Assembly (NCBI RefSeq): GCF_963678635.1
Contig: NC_087065.1
Coordinates: 59,732,754 to 59,796,753 of the forward strand
Direction of reading: 5' to 3'
DNA: 64,000 bases
Source of the DNA: Symsagittifera roscoffensis
Lineage: Eukaryota; Xenacoelomorpha; Acoela; Convolutidae
Notes under the pieces: generated by a model
Told to the model about the DNA's origin: nothing
Database searches by the model: none
Seen by the model: only the letters and a program-made list of their open reading frames with translations
Position numbers and translations under genes: made by a program
In this document: piece after piece, positions 11,474-22,612 of the stretch
Numbering within the stretch: position 1 is the first letter of the stretch
Layout: every line of letters starts with the position of its first letter

Positions 11474-12365
11474 CTTAACTCCCCGGACAAATCTGAACTC
11501 CCGGACAAAATTTTATTCTCCAGGTCCTGTTCTTCATCTGGAACTATTGCATCTACATCAGACTCCCCGGACAAACTTTGTTGTCCCGGGTGTTGATCCT
11601 GAACTCGCCCTCTCTCTTCACCCTCCGTCTCCCGGACAAATTTCCTTACTCCAGGCTTATATCCATTTCCTCACCTTCCCTCAGCTGGTCTTCAAAGGTA
11701 ACGGTTTTCTTATGTGTGTCGTTCCGCTGCTCTTTCCGTTTGAATGAAATACTTGTTAAAACTTCTTGGGGTATTGAGGATACTAGTTGCTGAACTATTT
11801 TCCTACAATCTCTCTCATTTTCTTTGTGTTGTCGTCTTGACGGCATGATCTTCACCTTCTCGCTGACTGTCAGTGATGCCATAGCTGCTGCCAACTCGGG
11901 GTCATCTCTGGCCACTTCTCTCTCCAACAATCCACCCAGCATCCGCATCACTTGTGGTGTGACCTCCACTGTTCTATCCAATAATGAGAGGCTATTTATG
12001 TTCATGCGAGGGAGTTCCTGCTGGACCATGTTTGAGCGCAGCAACAGATCCAAGGGCACCGTGTCCTTCTTGGATAATTCTTCAGGTAATTCAGGATGTC
12101 CTCGAATTGGATATCCAGAATTAACCAACCATCTCGTAAAAGGGATGCAATTCATAAGTTTCTTTGTCCAGAAACAAGAACCCTTCCTTGATTTCTGCCT
12201 GATTGGCTTGCTTCTGTTCCAATCTTTCATAGAACTCGGTCTTTTTGCTAGGTTGTCCGCATTGTGGTGTTTGTCACGCATCCTGTGCTCGATTATCATG
12301 TGGTAGCCATCTAACCTTACTATCCATCTACCAGTATAACTCTGATCCATCGAGTATGTCTTCAA
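11474..12365 (-). pseudogene. RNase H C-terminal part and RNase H-integrase linker (copy B)
   Basis: The frame 12365-11646 begins at the end of RNase H (KTYSMDQSY region, DKHHNAD replacing the copy A equivalent) and continues into the long linker, with segments homologous to copy A such as RMLGGLLERE and VKIMPSRRQH. Between 11474 and 11645 the linker is degraded and shorter than in copy A; ccggacaaa repeats (the LSGE-encoding repeat of copy A) are recognisable there. Confidence 0.65.
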
Positions 12366-13653
12366 CCACTATAACGCTCTGTTGTCCACGGGTAACTTAA
12401 AGGGAGCCCTCCCCAAGTATGCGCGGTACTTTTCCACGAATGTGACTACTACAAACATTTTTGCTTTCGGTGCACCATATTTCATCTCAGTGTCACTTAA
12501 CACCTTACTACCATACTGCCATATGCAATGTGACTGAGAACTGTTCTTCCATTCCAGCCTGCTCCTGGTGCAGTATTCCTGAGATGGCTACTACTGATGC
12601 GTCTGTGTAAAGAACATACATGCTCTTTTCCGTAGGCATGTCTAGCACTGGCGCTTCGCACAGTTCCCGCTTTATGTTCTCGAAGGCTGTTTGAGCTTCT
12701 TCGCTCCATTCGAACTTCTTTCTGCATATCCTTTTATGAGCTCACGGTAATAATTGGCAAACCCTAGGAAGCTCATGAGTTGTGTGTCCGTTCTGGGAGC
12801 CTTCCATGTCAACACAGCCTCTACTGTTTCCGGGTTCGGCTTCACGCCATGCCTGTCCACCATTCCTCCTAGATACTTGATTGAATCCCTGAGGATTTCA
12901 CTTTTCGCTTGTTTGCATTTCAGGCCTGCTCTTTTCATGCATCCAAAGACCTCATCGAGCGGATCAATGTGGTCTTCTAGGGTGGGTGTTGCTATGACCA
13001 CGTCATCCACCTAACACATCACAAGAATCCCGTACTTCTTCGTCACTCTGGTCAAAGCCTGAGCCATCAGTCTTTGAAAAGAGGCCGTTGCGTTGCACAA
13101 GCCAAAGGGCATCCTCTTCCACTGGTACAATCCCAATTCACATGCAAATCCGGTCTTCTTTCTGTCCTTCTTCCGCAGAGGGACCTGCCAGAAGGCAGAA
13201 CTCAAGTCCAGTGTGGTGAAGAACTTGGCGTCACCAAGTTTAGAGAGGCTTTCGTCTATCCGTGGTATCGGGTACGCATCTTTTTTTATTGTCACTGCGT
13301 TCAAGTAACGAAAGTCGCAATAGAACCTAAGCTGTTCTTTTTTCTTTTTTGCCATGAATACCCCACAAGGCGATTTCGAGGGTTCTATCTTGTCGTATTC
13401 GAGCAACATTTCTATTTCCGCTCGGCACGCTTCCGATTTATGTGGCGTCATTCGTCTTGCGCCTTCCCTATGGGGAAAGGTGCCTTCCTCTAGTTCGATT
13501 TCGTGTTCAAGGAAGTTACAACAACCGATATCTGTTTATGTTTTGAGAATACGTCCGCGTTCCGATTTAAAACCGCTCGCAATGGTTCAGAATTTCCCTC
13601 GCCTATTTTCTCTTTTAAGTGTTCTATTTCTGGCAAAACCGGTTTGTCAGATT
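12366..13653 (-). pseudogene. reverse transcriptase and RNase H of copy B, several frames
   Basis: 13451-13011 encodes RT fingers and palm (FRYLNAV, DLSSAFWQV, MPFGLCNA blocks). It ends in TAG at 13011-13013, exactly at the tyrosine codon of the Y-V-D-D active-site motif; V-D-D continues in the same frame at 13010. 13010-12672 covers RT thumb, then frames change in RNase H (12727-12497). Upstream of 13451 the pre-RT sequence is in another frame. At least three inactivating changes are evident against copy A. Confidence 0.75.
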
Positions 13654-14034
13654 CTAGTTCATATGAAAATTCGAGCAGTTTAACAAACCGTCGTCGTCCG
13701 TTTCGGATTTCATTGAAAACTGTTTATGAACAGATTTAAATTCAATAATTTTATTTAAAATTATATCTTTATTGACATAATAAGTGCAGTCTTTCACACT
13801 ATCTCTCTTCAACTTTTGCGTCTCCTCATAGTCGGTCCTCATCGGCAAAGCGCAACCAAGTTTCTTTCCACGCTGGATGGAAACCGTGGTGTCCATTGTA
13901 TTCAATAACACACTGACACACAGTCCTTTTCGAGTTACCGAGAAGCTTCGGCCTAAAATCACTGAACTTTGACTATTTGGGTTCGGTACCAAAAAAACCT
14001 GTTGACTATCACTTAACGAATTCCAATGCCTCAT
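13654..14034 (-). pseudogene. protease-RT linker segment (copy B)
   Basis: 126 codons homologous to the C-terminal part of the copy A frame at 37294-38043 (LVPNPNSQSSVILGRSFSVTR block). It is cut off from the protease by a frame change near 14120 and from RT near 13670, where copy A carries 16 additional bases. Confidence 0.65.
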
Positions 14035-14119
14035 TCTAAAACGTTGCTACCACAGCTTGTCCCGGCTGTAGTTTTACCTTTCTATCTAAAAAGATTGGTA
14101 GCTTGTTTTCATCTGTTAT

Positions 14120-15247
14120 TTATCTATTAATTGGTTTCTTAACATAATTCCGGTCCGGGTTTCTAATCCTTATTAGACCGTTGTTCAAGTCAAACATCAC
14201 GTCGAAATTCCCGACAAAATCTCTGCCCAAGATGAACTGATCGGAGTCGCCCAAATTCTCTACCACCAGGAAGCTCATCCAAAGATCCCGTCCTCCCATG
14301 TGTAGGACCGTTATTGGTGTTCTTCCGGCTACGTAAATCGCTCCTCGATTGGCTGCAGCCAAACGGAGATTCGTCGGAATTATATCTTCCCTCGTGAAGC
14401 CCACTCTTTCCCAAGTTTTTATCGGCATAACGCTCACTACTGCTCCTGTGTCCAGAAGCCCAATGAATCCGATTTTCTTCCCGTTGGCGTCGAGCAGATG
14501 TGAAGTCACATCTACTTCGTATCCAATGTGAACCGCGTCTTGCTCCATCATGGTGTCATGGCCTATTTTACGGACTTTAAATGTTTCTTCACCCAAATAG
14601 AGTTGCCCTTTTTGATCACTGTCCGTCGTCACGTAGGTCCTAATGTAGATACTGATTCCATCCACGTTCAGCATCACTTGAAACGGTCCATAGACTTCCA
14701 CGTAGCGCCCGTGAAGTTTCTTTATTCGAGGGCCACCCGTTGTTAGTAGCGCTCGCACAGCTCTTGACTCAGTGCGTGGCTCCACCTGTCTCAGATAATC
14801 TGCAAATGTATCCTTTTGCATCAAAGTGAATCCTGATGGTTCACTCAGATTTCTGATTACCTGGTGTCCCGCTACCGAGATTATCGATTGTATTTTACTT
14901 CCCCCTGGCACCATACCGAAAGTCTTCCCGGAGATCACATTTAGTTTTATGCTCAAATTGCTTGCTGCTTTTGTTTCTTCGACTTCTGATGCCTCGAAGG
15001 AATTCAGCTTTTCCTGTATTTTCTCATTTTTCATTTCGAGCTTCACTTTTTGTTCGATCTCCTTCGTTGCCATTATCTGATGGACTCTGTTTAGAGCATC
15101 TCTTGCGGCTGCCCTATAGTCGATCTTGAAGTCATCCGCCGCAGTCACCGGTTCCGGTTTGCATATCTCTTCCGTTGTCGCCTGCATCTTCTTCGTTGCC
15201 AGCTCTTGCGGCTTTTCTTTTCTGCGCGCCTCCTCTTCACTCAACAC
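14120..15247 (-). pseudogene. aspartic protease region (copy B)
   Basis: A 375-codon frame. The N-terminal ~100 residues are charged and helical (coiled-coil likely), and the C-terminal half is a retropepsin-like domain with catalytic D-T-G-A at about residue 268 and the later hydrophobic-ILGRDF motif. Here the protease is in one frame across the site where copy A has lost one base. It terminates shortly afterwards through a single-base difference relative to copy A (around 14120), before the linker to RT. Confidence 0.75.
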
Positions 15248-16365
15248 TGGCTGACTTTCACACCCGATAAAGCTTCCTCATGCCTTGGATGCTTGATGTC
15301 TGCTACAACATCCCAGAATTGTGGACAGTCCGATTTAAAATGACCCTCCAAGTTACAAAAGAAACACCTCGGGCCGAATTTCGCAATTACTCCTCTCATG
15401 AAATCCTCATGGTCGACCTCTGACGCATCTTCATCCTCGAGGCTAAAGCCTATTGCTTTCATGCCCTGTTTTTAAGTTGGGCATTCTGACACATGATGGT
15501 CCGTCGAACTGCAATTTGCACAAGAGCGTCTCTTGTCCATGTCGTCCCTTGGTTTGTACCAGTTGTTTCCTTGATTCGCTGGTCCGTTGTTAAAATTGCC
15601 ATAATTGTTCTTGTAATATCCAGATGTCGATGGAAGCTTCAGCAAAAGATAATATTTTGACTTGAGTCTCAACTCCTCTGTTGTTGGCGCATTGGTTGAG
15701 AGTGGTGTGTAATGTGTCGCTAACATTGTTCGAAGTTCATCATTCTTCAAACGATCGATGAATTTTGAGGCTACTGCCAGGTTCATCCTTCTGCTCGACT
15801 CATCTGGTTAGCTACGCCTTCCTAACATCTCCAGATCTTCTAGAAACTTGTCTATTGTGTCGTCTTCACGTTGCCTCCGTTTCTCGAAGCGCATCATTGC
15901 TTGGTATCCTTGCACCCCTGAGCCAAAACGATTTAACAAGATTTCAAAGATTTTCTCAGGTATGTCCCGTTGGTATTGCTTTTTTGCCATCACGCAGTTT
16001 AGGGCTGTCTCTTCCAAGTTGCTGGTAAGAGCACTTCATTCTTGCCTTTCTGACAAGTCCTCTTCTTCAAAATGCAGTTTCATCACCTCTATCCAGGTAT
16101 CAATACAGACATCAAATTGGTCTTTATAGCATCTTGGTTTCCTAAAAACCCTTCTGGACTTTTCACTACGTTCATTGGTTCTAGATAACCTCGTAAGGAA
16201 TGTTTCCAAAGACCTTTTCAGACGTTCAAAGGCTGCGTTGCTTTGCCCTGTGTTTCTATTCTCCCCAGTTCGCATTTCCGAGTTCGTCATATTCACAAAG
16301 TCTCCTGACTGGCCTGATCCGTTTGTGGTCTTGCTTATTGTCCTCACTATACCAAATTGGTCCAT
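15241..16365 (-). pseudogene. Gag capsid/nucleocapsid region (copy B), four frames
   Basis: Frames 16365-16036, 16017-15808, 15786-15472 and 15462-15241 together match the first ~335 residues of the copy A gag-pro ORF. Two CCHC zinc knuckles are visible: C-x2-C-x4-H-x4-C in the 15472-15786 piece and a second, with all four ligands, in the 15241-15462 piece. The N-terminal piece is fused directly to the ORF1 MDQFGIV region, because about 0.9 kb present in copy A is absent here. Confidence 0.75.
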
Positions 16366-17017
16366 GGTGCCAGTCCTTCTATCGGTGTATGCGTCATTCT
16401 CCTGAGTGGAACTATTGAGGCTGACTTGAGATTCAAAATCATCTTGCTCGTCATCGTCCTCTTTTCTTTCTGGGTTTCTGCTTCATCGCCTGTACCCGTT
16501 CCCATGGTAAATGAAAAAAAGTTTCCGAAAGTGTTCTTCACTCTTTCTGAAAACGATGAGGACGTTGCCGGTTCCTCCGTCACGTCAACCATCATGGTTT
16601 GTCTTTGGGTGATTTTGTACTTGCCACATTTTCAGTAGAGATGTCGGACAGCTCCGACATCTCTTCTCGGTCCAGTGCCCCGGTGGAAGTTGCAAAATCT
16701 TGGCCTTGTTCTACCGGAGTAGATTCACTCGCCAGTCTTCTGTTTCCTCTCTTCTCCGGTCCATGTCTCTCCTGGTTCTCATCCATGGCCTGGTCCGGAT
16801 GGACCTCTACTTCTGACATTGCGTTTTGCCCTTCTGAGGACTTTTGACTCCTGGTCTCAACCATTCTGCCTGAACCCGTCTTCCCTTTGTCGGTCCGGGT
16901 TCGTGTGATCCTTTCCACAAAAGGGTCGTTCATTGCTTTTCTCTGCTTCTCTGGTATGAATTTCCTGGAGCTATCACTTAGTTTAGGTATCCTTGACTTT
17001 TCTAGACTCATTTTCAA
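16347..17017 (-). pseudogene. Gag-like ORF1 N-terminal part (copy B)
   Basis: 17017-16592 (141 codons) matches the N-terminus of copy A ORF1 (SLEKSRIPK, RKFIPEKQRK, MVETRSQKSSE). 16595-16347 continues the match in the -1 frame (SSSFSERVKNTFGNFF). Both are broken relative to copy A. ORF1 is basic at the N-terminus and acidic afterwards, with no known domain. Confidence 0.65.
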
Positions 17018-17410
17018 TTTATCACTTCTTACTGCCTATACACTCATTTCGGTTGCTACTGTCCTTTTAGTTTGACTACTGATAACAATAACACAACACA
17101 ATAAAATCCAAATCCAAAAGTTTCTGTCTGTTGAATAGTGACCATGAATCCTTGTATGTTGTCACAGTACAGCGTGTATACACTTTATTCACAATAATCG
17201 ATTATTAGTTGTAAGATGTGAAGCTAGCACAGTATGATGATATCAGTTTGTTTAAAAGATAGTGTTCTCACTACCCAATCAAGGACAGATAATGTAGATT
17301 TAAAACCAAAATGAAGAAAAAAAAAGAATATTTTTTATGAAAACCTATGTGTTTTGTACTTTAGTCAGTCGCAATGTAACAGTCGTACTTGTTTCTAAAG
17401 AAAGAGCTCT
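17018..17410 (-). other. 5' leader of copy B
   Basis: Non-coding DNA between the candidate primer-binding site and the ORF1 ATG. Aligns with copy A 41450-41856 (shared aacacaacacaataa, atagtgaccaYgaatcc, ttaaaagatagtgt). No ORF. Confidence 0.55.
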
Positions 17411-17430
17411 CCCTGCTTGGTGCTGCACCA
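17411..17430 (-). promoter_or_regulatory. candidate tRNA primer-binding site (copy B)
   Basis: Read on the minus strand the site starts TGGTGCAGCACC, i.e. with the TGG expected opposite a tRNA CCA end. It is GC-rich in an AT-rich leader and lies between LTR and leader. It differs from the copy A site at one base. I could not assign the tRNA. Confidence 0.35.
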
Positions 17431-17774
17431 AACAGACAAAAATTGAAGGCAGTAATTGTCTCAAGTGGGCGTCTATTGTACCCACCGAGTGCTGTGTTAC
17501 ATATCTGTCTTCGGACTGCCCGAGCTATACCTACTAAAATCCTCAGGGCAATCACTTTTCTCAAAAACGATATGGATTTCAATCCACACAAATCATTTAC
17601 ACACTCTTGATCAATTTAGACCTAGTGTCGCGAATATCCGAGTTAAGACCTGTTTTTTTTTTGGTCTGGTCTTTTATGAAATGCAAGTTACCAGTGCAGT
17701 CACTGGTTCCTAGCCTATCTCCTAATAACCTAATACTTTTTACTATTTTCTTTTCTTTTGTCTTCTTAAGTCTT

Positions 17775-18060
17775 GACAAAATAATACCCCTCCGAATTGA
17801 CAAAAACAGGACCCCTCCGGATTGGTAAAGTTGGGGCCCTTCCGGATTGGCAAAATTGGGACCCGTCCGGATTGGCAAATGGGACTTCTCCGGATTGGCA
17901 AAAATAAGACCCCTCCGGATTGGCAAAAACAAGACCCCTCCGGATTGGCGAAATTGGGACCCCTGCGGATTGGCAAAAATAAGATCCCTCCGGATTAGCA
18001 AAAATAAGACCCCTCCGGATTGGCAAAATTGGGACGCCTCCGGATTGGGACATCTCCGGG
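17775..18060. repeat. ~25-bp minisatellite in the LTR (about 12 units)
   Basis: Units follow the pattern ggcaaaaataagacccctccggatt with variation. Three minus-strand and one plus-strand reading frames stay open through it simply because of the repeat. The same ccctccggatt motif recurs across both LTRs. A shorter, less regular version is at 42233-42430. Confidence 0.8.
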
Positions 18061-20762
18061 TTTGTAAAATTAGCTTCTCGGAGACTTTCTAAATTTTCAC
18101 CCGATACCCTTCCGGATACGTTCTCCGATGCTATTATGCTGTTTTAACTAACTAGGAAGGATGAATCTTCTTTCCCAAGACCCTTCCGGATTGAAGCTAA
18201 GCCTCTTATTTGACAATTCACCCTAACTGTAAAGGGTCTTATCACTAGCCTAGTTTCGACTTGACCAAGGTTTTTTGGTCCCCTTAGCCTTCCCTTATTT
18301 GTCTAGAACAGCGTAAAATTGCCTTATTCAACCGTTACTACCCTTTGGTAGGGGGTGTAGGGGCTTTCCAAAAAAATATATATAAAACGTGAACGGTCTA
18401 CCTTCCCGAATTGGTGAATTTGCTAAAAACAATCTCAAACAATTTTCACGCTTACTTTTTTGAATAATTGACGTTTTTATGAGTAAGCTTACCTAATTTT
18501 TGATCGAAAGATATTAAGATCAACTGGATTTGTCCAGTAGTTCCAAAGTTATCAACTAAAACATCTTCTTTCTAAAATCAAAAAATTTTCTCTCTTATAG
18601 GTTCCGCCTAACTTTTTTCGCAATTCTGTTCTTTTCGATCTAAAAATTTTTGATCCGAGCTTAAAAGACCTGTTATTTTCTAGTTCAATGCAAAAAACCC
18701 GATTTAAAACGTTTTAGCTGAAAAAATTTGCCAAAAACAATGCTATTTGGACCCCTCCGGATTGATGAATCCACTAAATCAAACACGTTAAGTTCAATTT
18801 TTCTGTAACCCGGAAGGTTATCGGCAAACGGGTTTTGAAACCTGTCGATTCACTAGTGAACGTTGTCCGAACAACAATTTTTACTGTCCTAACTCAAAAA
18901 TTTCAAAAAATTTTTTTGTTTTATATGTTTCATTTTTTCAAAAATCACGAAAAATCGGTTTTTGGTACCCAAATAGTTCCAACCACTTCAGAACTAAACT
19001 CAACTGGTTCTACCTATTATACTAGTACAATTACGATGTAACACACAAGTTTGGCGCTTTTTTCACTTTAAAAAATATCGATATCTCAAAAATCGCTATT
19101 TGTGGGGGGATCAAAATATCGCTATATTGACCCTAAAAACCGGTCCGCTTACTGTGTTTTTCACTGAAAAACATTATATGAGTATTAATATAGGCTGTAT
19201 AAATAAAAAAAAAGTAATACTATACCCCTCCGGGTTTGTTCAATATCCGAATTAAGGTGCTTCGAAAATTCGCAGTTCGTCGAAGGGTCACTACAGTGCA
19301 GTCACTGTCGAGCCCCCCACAGATTACTATCTTACTTCTTGTACCAAAATGGATACAACACTCTTAAGGATACCCAACAGTCGATTGTTGTTGTCCTTGA
19401 GCCCCTTCTTATCGCTCCTTGAACTGCTTGCCTGATCAGTCTTCTTCTCTAATCCCGAGACCTTTCCAGATTGAGCGCAAATTAGCATTAACAAGCTTAA
19501 ATACTCAAATAACCCTACAGTACAAGCACCACAAACGGGCCACTAATTTGATGGTAAAGATCCTGATTGATTTTAATTCCTGCAACAACAAAAAACCTAA
19601 CAACAACAAACGGGAGGTCCGGATCACATCTCGTCTGGGGCGATGATTTCTACTGATTTTATACTTTTTATTTACTGTTTTAAGTTTTTTTCTGTTCTTT
19701 TCTTGTTTTTTTTTTGTTTTTTCATGGGCACTATACTACTTTTTGTTTGTTTTCTTGTATGTCTTTAAGTGTTTTTGGTCACGCACCACTCAGGAAATGA
19801 CGGGACCGCGAATCCCCCCACCCTTCCTGGTTCGTGAATTTTCGGTTTTAACTAGGTTAAAAAGCTATTCACGGGAATATGGAAGGCATCCGCGTTCCGA
19901 GCTAACCTTCCGCTCGGCAGTTATTGCATTATTAAGGGCGTTGTTATGAGCATGCGCTCGGCGCGGAGTGCTCATTAACGGTTTTGGCGGTCATGATTTT
20001 AAAAAAAGAATAACACCCAGGAGCGCCATAAAAACATCTATGTAACATTCGCCCGGAAGTAGAAATCGACGAAAAATAAAGCAGGGTTCTAAAACGACTG
20101 GCTGGCGTCTAAACAAAGCTCTACATGCTTTTCACCGTCTCTGCAAAAGCCAGTTCTTTTGATGGTTTTCCTAACATCGGGTCGGTCGACAAAAACGTTA
20201 CTGCTTTCCGGCTTCGACCAGAACGCTCAAATTAACTTAATTATATGCAAAATATTGAGCTCATGACTGGGTTTCTTTATCCCCGACCACGAGGTCACTC
20301 CTAAAACCAGGGCTACTACTATTTAATATATTACAATTGTTATTGTTCAGTATATAAAAGTCATCATCTCCATCGAAGATAGATCAACCCTTTCCCTCAC
20401 TCCTAGCTTCTCGTTATCTGAAATTGAATCGGTATGTTAATTAAATTCAAATCAGGTTATGACCAGGAAGCTAAAAGTTATTATATATCAGTTTGAGTTC
20501 TGGGCCCGACACCCCTCCAGATTCTGGAATCCGGGGAAATAACGTCCTAATATTCTTTTAGGAAGGCTGGACACGTCGTCCCAACACCCTTCCTCGTTCG
20601 CGTGAATTGCTCAATAACGATTGTAGCGGCAGAATCGTTACAACTTGGAGCGGCCCTGACAATTTCAAGCGCTATCTGTCGTTGTTTTTTCGTATTTATT
20701 TTTACTGCTACTTGTTCTGTTTTTTTTCTCCAAAATGGCCGTTTCAGCATTTCTCGGAAATG

Positions 20763-20770
20763 TGACGTCA
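20763..20770. promoter_or_regulatory. CRE-type palindrome TGACGTCA in LTR
   Basis: Exact TGACGTCA (20763-20770). The same palindrome sits at the homologous place at 21616-21623 and 47643-47650, about 170 bp inside the transcription-upstream end of each LTR, where U3 promoter elements would be. Confidence 0.4.
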
Positions 20771-21442
20771 CAATTCGAGTTCTTGGAAATAAAATTCCAG
20801 AATATTCTGACCTTCCCGATTTGTCTAATCGTTCAAATAACGTCGGTAATCCGTTAAAGCCATCAATCTTCCAGTGTAACATTCGCCCGGAAGATACATA
20901 TCGACGGATCACAAAACTAAGTCTTAAGACGACTGGCTAACGTCTAAACAGAGCTTTGCATGCTTTTCACCGTCTCTACCAAGCCAGTACTTTTCGGTGG
21001 TCTTTCTAACATCGGGTCGACAAAAACGTTACTGCTCTCCGGCTTCGACCAGAACGCTCAAATTAACTTAAATACATGCAACTAGTGAGCTCATGGCTGG
21101 TCTCAGTATCCCCAGACCACGAGGTCACTCCTAAAAACAGGGTTACTACTTATTATATTACTATTGTTTTCGTTCAGTAGATAAAAATCATCATCTCCAT
21201 CGAAGATGGATCAACCCTCTCCCCCCCAACTCCTAGCTTCTCATCCTTATCAAAATGAATCTAGATATTAATTAAATTCAAGTCAGGACATGACAGGAAG
21301 CTAAAAGTTTATGTAACAGGATAAAAGTTTCAGTTCCTTTACCCTTCCGGATTCTTAAATCCACTGAATCAAGCTCGTTAATCTTGATTTCTTCGTAATC
21401 CGGAAGGCTGTCTCTTACCCTTCACCGTTGTTCGCAACGGCC

Positions 21443-21474
21443 TTGCAACTATTGTAGCAGCACAATAGTTGCAA
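21443..21474. repeat. conserved 13-bp stem, 6-nt loop hairpin in LTR
   Basis: ttgcaactattgt pairs perfectly with acaatagttgcaa around agcagc. An identical hairpin is at 47470-47501; the older unit near 20617 keeps only a degenerate form. Confidence 0.6.
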
Positions 21475-21615
21475 CTCGGAACGTCCTCTGCTATTCTGTA
21501 GTTCGTTGTCGTTTTTAATCTCGATTTTCGTCCTGTTCGCTATCGCAGATAAAGTTGTTCTCTTTTTCTTTCTCGTTTTAGTCAAAATGGCCGTTTCTGA
21601 CGTTTCTCAGAAATA

Positions 21616-21623
21616 TGACGTCA
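21616..21623. promoter_or_regulatory. CRE-type palindrome TGACGTCA in LTR
   Basis: Second copy of the palindrome, in the A-derived part of the shared LTR. Confidence 0.4.
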
Positions 21624-21793
21624 TAATTCGAATTTTTGAAATTTTAAAATACCAGAATATTCTAGCCCTCACCGTTTTGCCAATCGTTCCAATAACGTTC
21701 TTAGTTCGTAATAACCACCAATCCGGAAGGCTCACTGCTAAAAATTCAAAGTCTGCACAATTTGCATTTTGGCCATTCTGGTCGAATGCCACA

Positions 21794-21803
21794 TACTCCC
21801 CGG
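21794..21803 (-). promoter_or_regulatory. candidate polypurine tract of copy A
   Basis: On the minus strand CCGGGGAGTA lies directly before the LTR start TGTGGC. A purine run abutting the 3' LTR is what plus-strand priming requires. It is short, so the call is tentative. Confidence 0.4.
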
Positions 21804-22612
21804 ACAGTCCGGTCAATGTCCTCATTGAATCGCGCAATGTTCGTAAAATGGTTACAGTGTCATCGAACAGAATTTACAAAATGCACGAAATTACTTTTAT
21901 CCACGTCACATCGACTCACTGCAGAATATAAATGGCATCATTCTACATCACTATAGCCTTCAAATTCTCTCATTAATCTGCACATTGAGGATATGACCTA
22001 AGATAAAACATATTTTCTGACTTCCAGTGTCAATGTCCCGACTAAAACTTTTTCTCTTAGATTTAAAAGGTGTTGGCTTACAGGACAGTCCTGCCAACCG
22101 ACAAGCTAAAATTATCCTACTATGCTTCTTCCCTTCGGAAATCTTGCTTGTTATTGTCCTGTAATATTAAAACTAGGAAACTTTGTGGTTAGAAAGAACA
22201 ATGAAACAATCTCCCTCTTCGAGAGATTACTCAACCCACTTCCACGTCACCACAAAGTGATCAGTCTTCCTAAGTGATTAAAAACAATCATGCAGGCTGG
22301 AATATTTAAATATACTCTCCTCTTAAGCCTTTCTAAATAGATAATAAGTGTCTCTAAAGCCACTTCTGCTAAAATCAAAATGCAAATTTATAAATGCAAC
22401 AATTTCAAAACTCAACCAAATGTTTCAGTTTTCAATTACAACTTGGTTGCTTGGTTTCTCACTTGAGTTTTTCACACACATCAAACAATTCTGCGTTTCA
22501 AGTTTTTTTCATCACTCCTTTGTTTTCTTCTTTTTTCGTCGTTTAGAAGTTCTAAAACTTCTAAATTCTTCTAATTTTCTTTCTTGTTGCCTCTTGTTTT
22601 CTCGACCATTCA
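21804..22612 (-). other. 3' untranslated region of copy A
   Basis: Between the last stop codon of the long extra ORF (22613) and the 3' LTR. The part at 22498-22605 is strongly purine-biased on the minus strand, and one frame there encodes a Lys/Arg-rich tail; no gene is supported. Confidence 0.5.

Larger units (their letters stand above)
9392..17430 (-). mobile_element. copy B: truncated, decayed Ty3/gypsy-type element
   Basis: Reading right to left, this region contains the leader, Gag-like ORF1, zinc-knuckle Gag, aspartic protease, RT, RNase H, integrase, part of a macro domain and the first ~70 codons of the SGNH ORF, in the same order as copy A. It stops at about 9392 inside the SGNH ORF, so everything downstream of that point and the 3' LTR are missing. 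It also lacks about 0.9 kb of ORF1 and about 1.2 kb between integrase and macro domain relative to copy A. Coding is split into many frames. It shares a chimeric LTR with copy A at 17431-21793. Confidence 0.85.
20043..21720. repeat. ~835-bp direct duplication inside the shared LTR
   Basis: taacattcgcccggaag starts both units, at about 20043 and 20878. Each unit runs on through accgtctct, ccagtact/ttcttt, the ccctccRgatt motif and a TGACGTCA palindrome. Unit 1 is the more diverged. This duplication is best explained by the B-LTR/A-LTR junction at about 20876. Confidence 0.65.
17431..21793 (-). repeat. chimeric LTR shared by copies A and B
   Basis: The right end, gaatgccaca at 21784-21793, matches the right end of copy A's 5' LTR at 47811-47820; read on the minus strand both LTRs begin TGTGGCATTC. 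From about 20878 to 21793 the sequence is nearly identical to copy A's 5' LTR. From 17431 to about 20876 it is homologous but clearly diverged. I read this as copy B's 5' LTR (17431-20876) joined to the last ~916 bp of copy A's 3' LTR. The exact left boundary is uncertain (17431-17510). Confidence 0.7.

Noticed and set aside
17597-18053. Minus-strand ORFs with repeated P-I-R-R / Q-S-G-G-V peptides
   Set aside because: They are translations of the 25-bp minisatellite, open in all three frames and not kept in the other LTR.
17775-18060. CRISPR-like array
   Set aside because: Units are contiguous and degenerate without unique spacers, and the DNA is eukaryotic.
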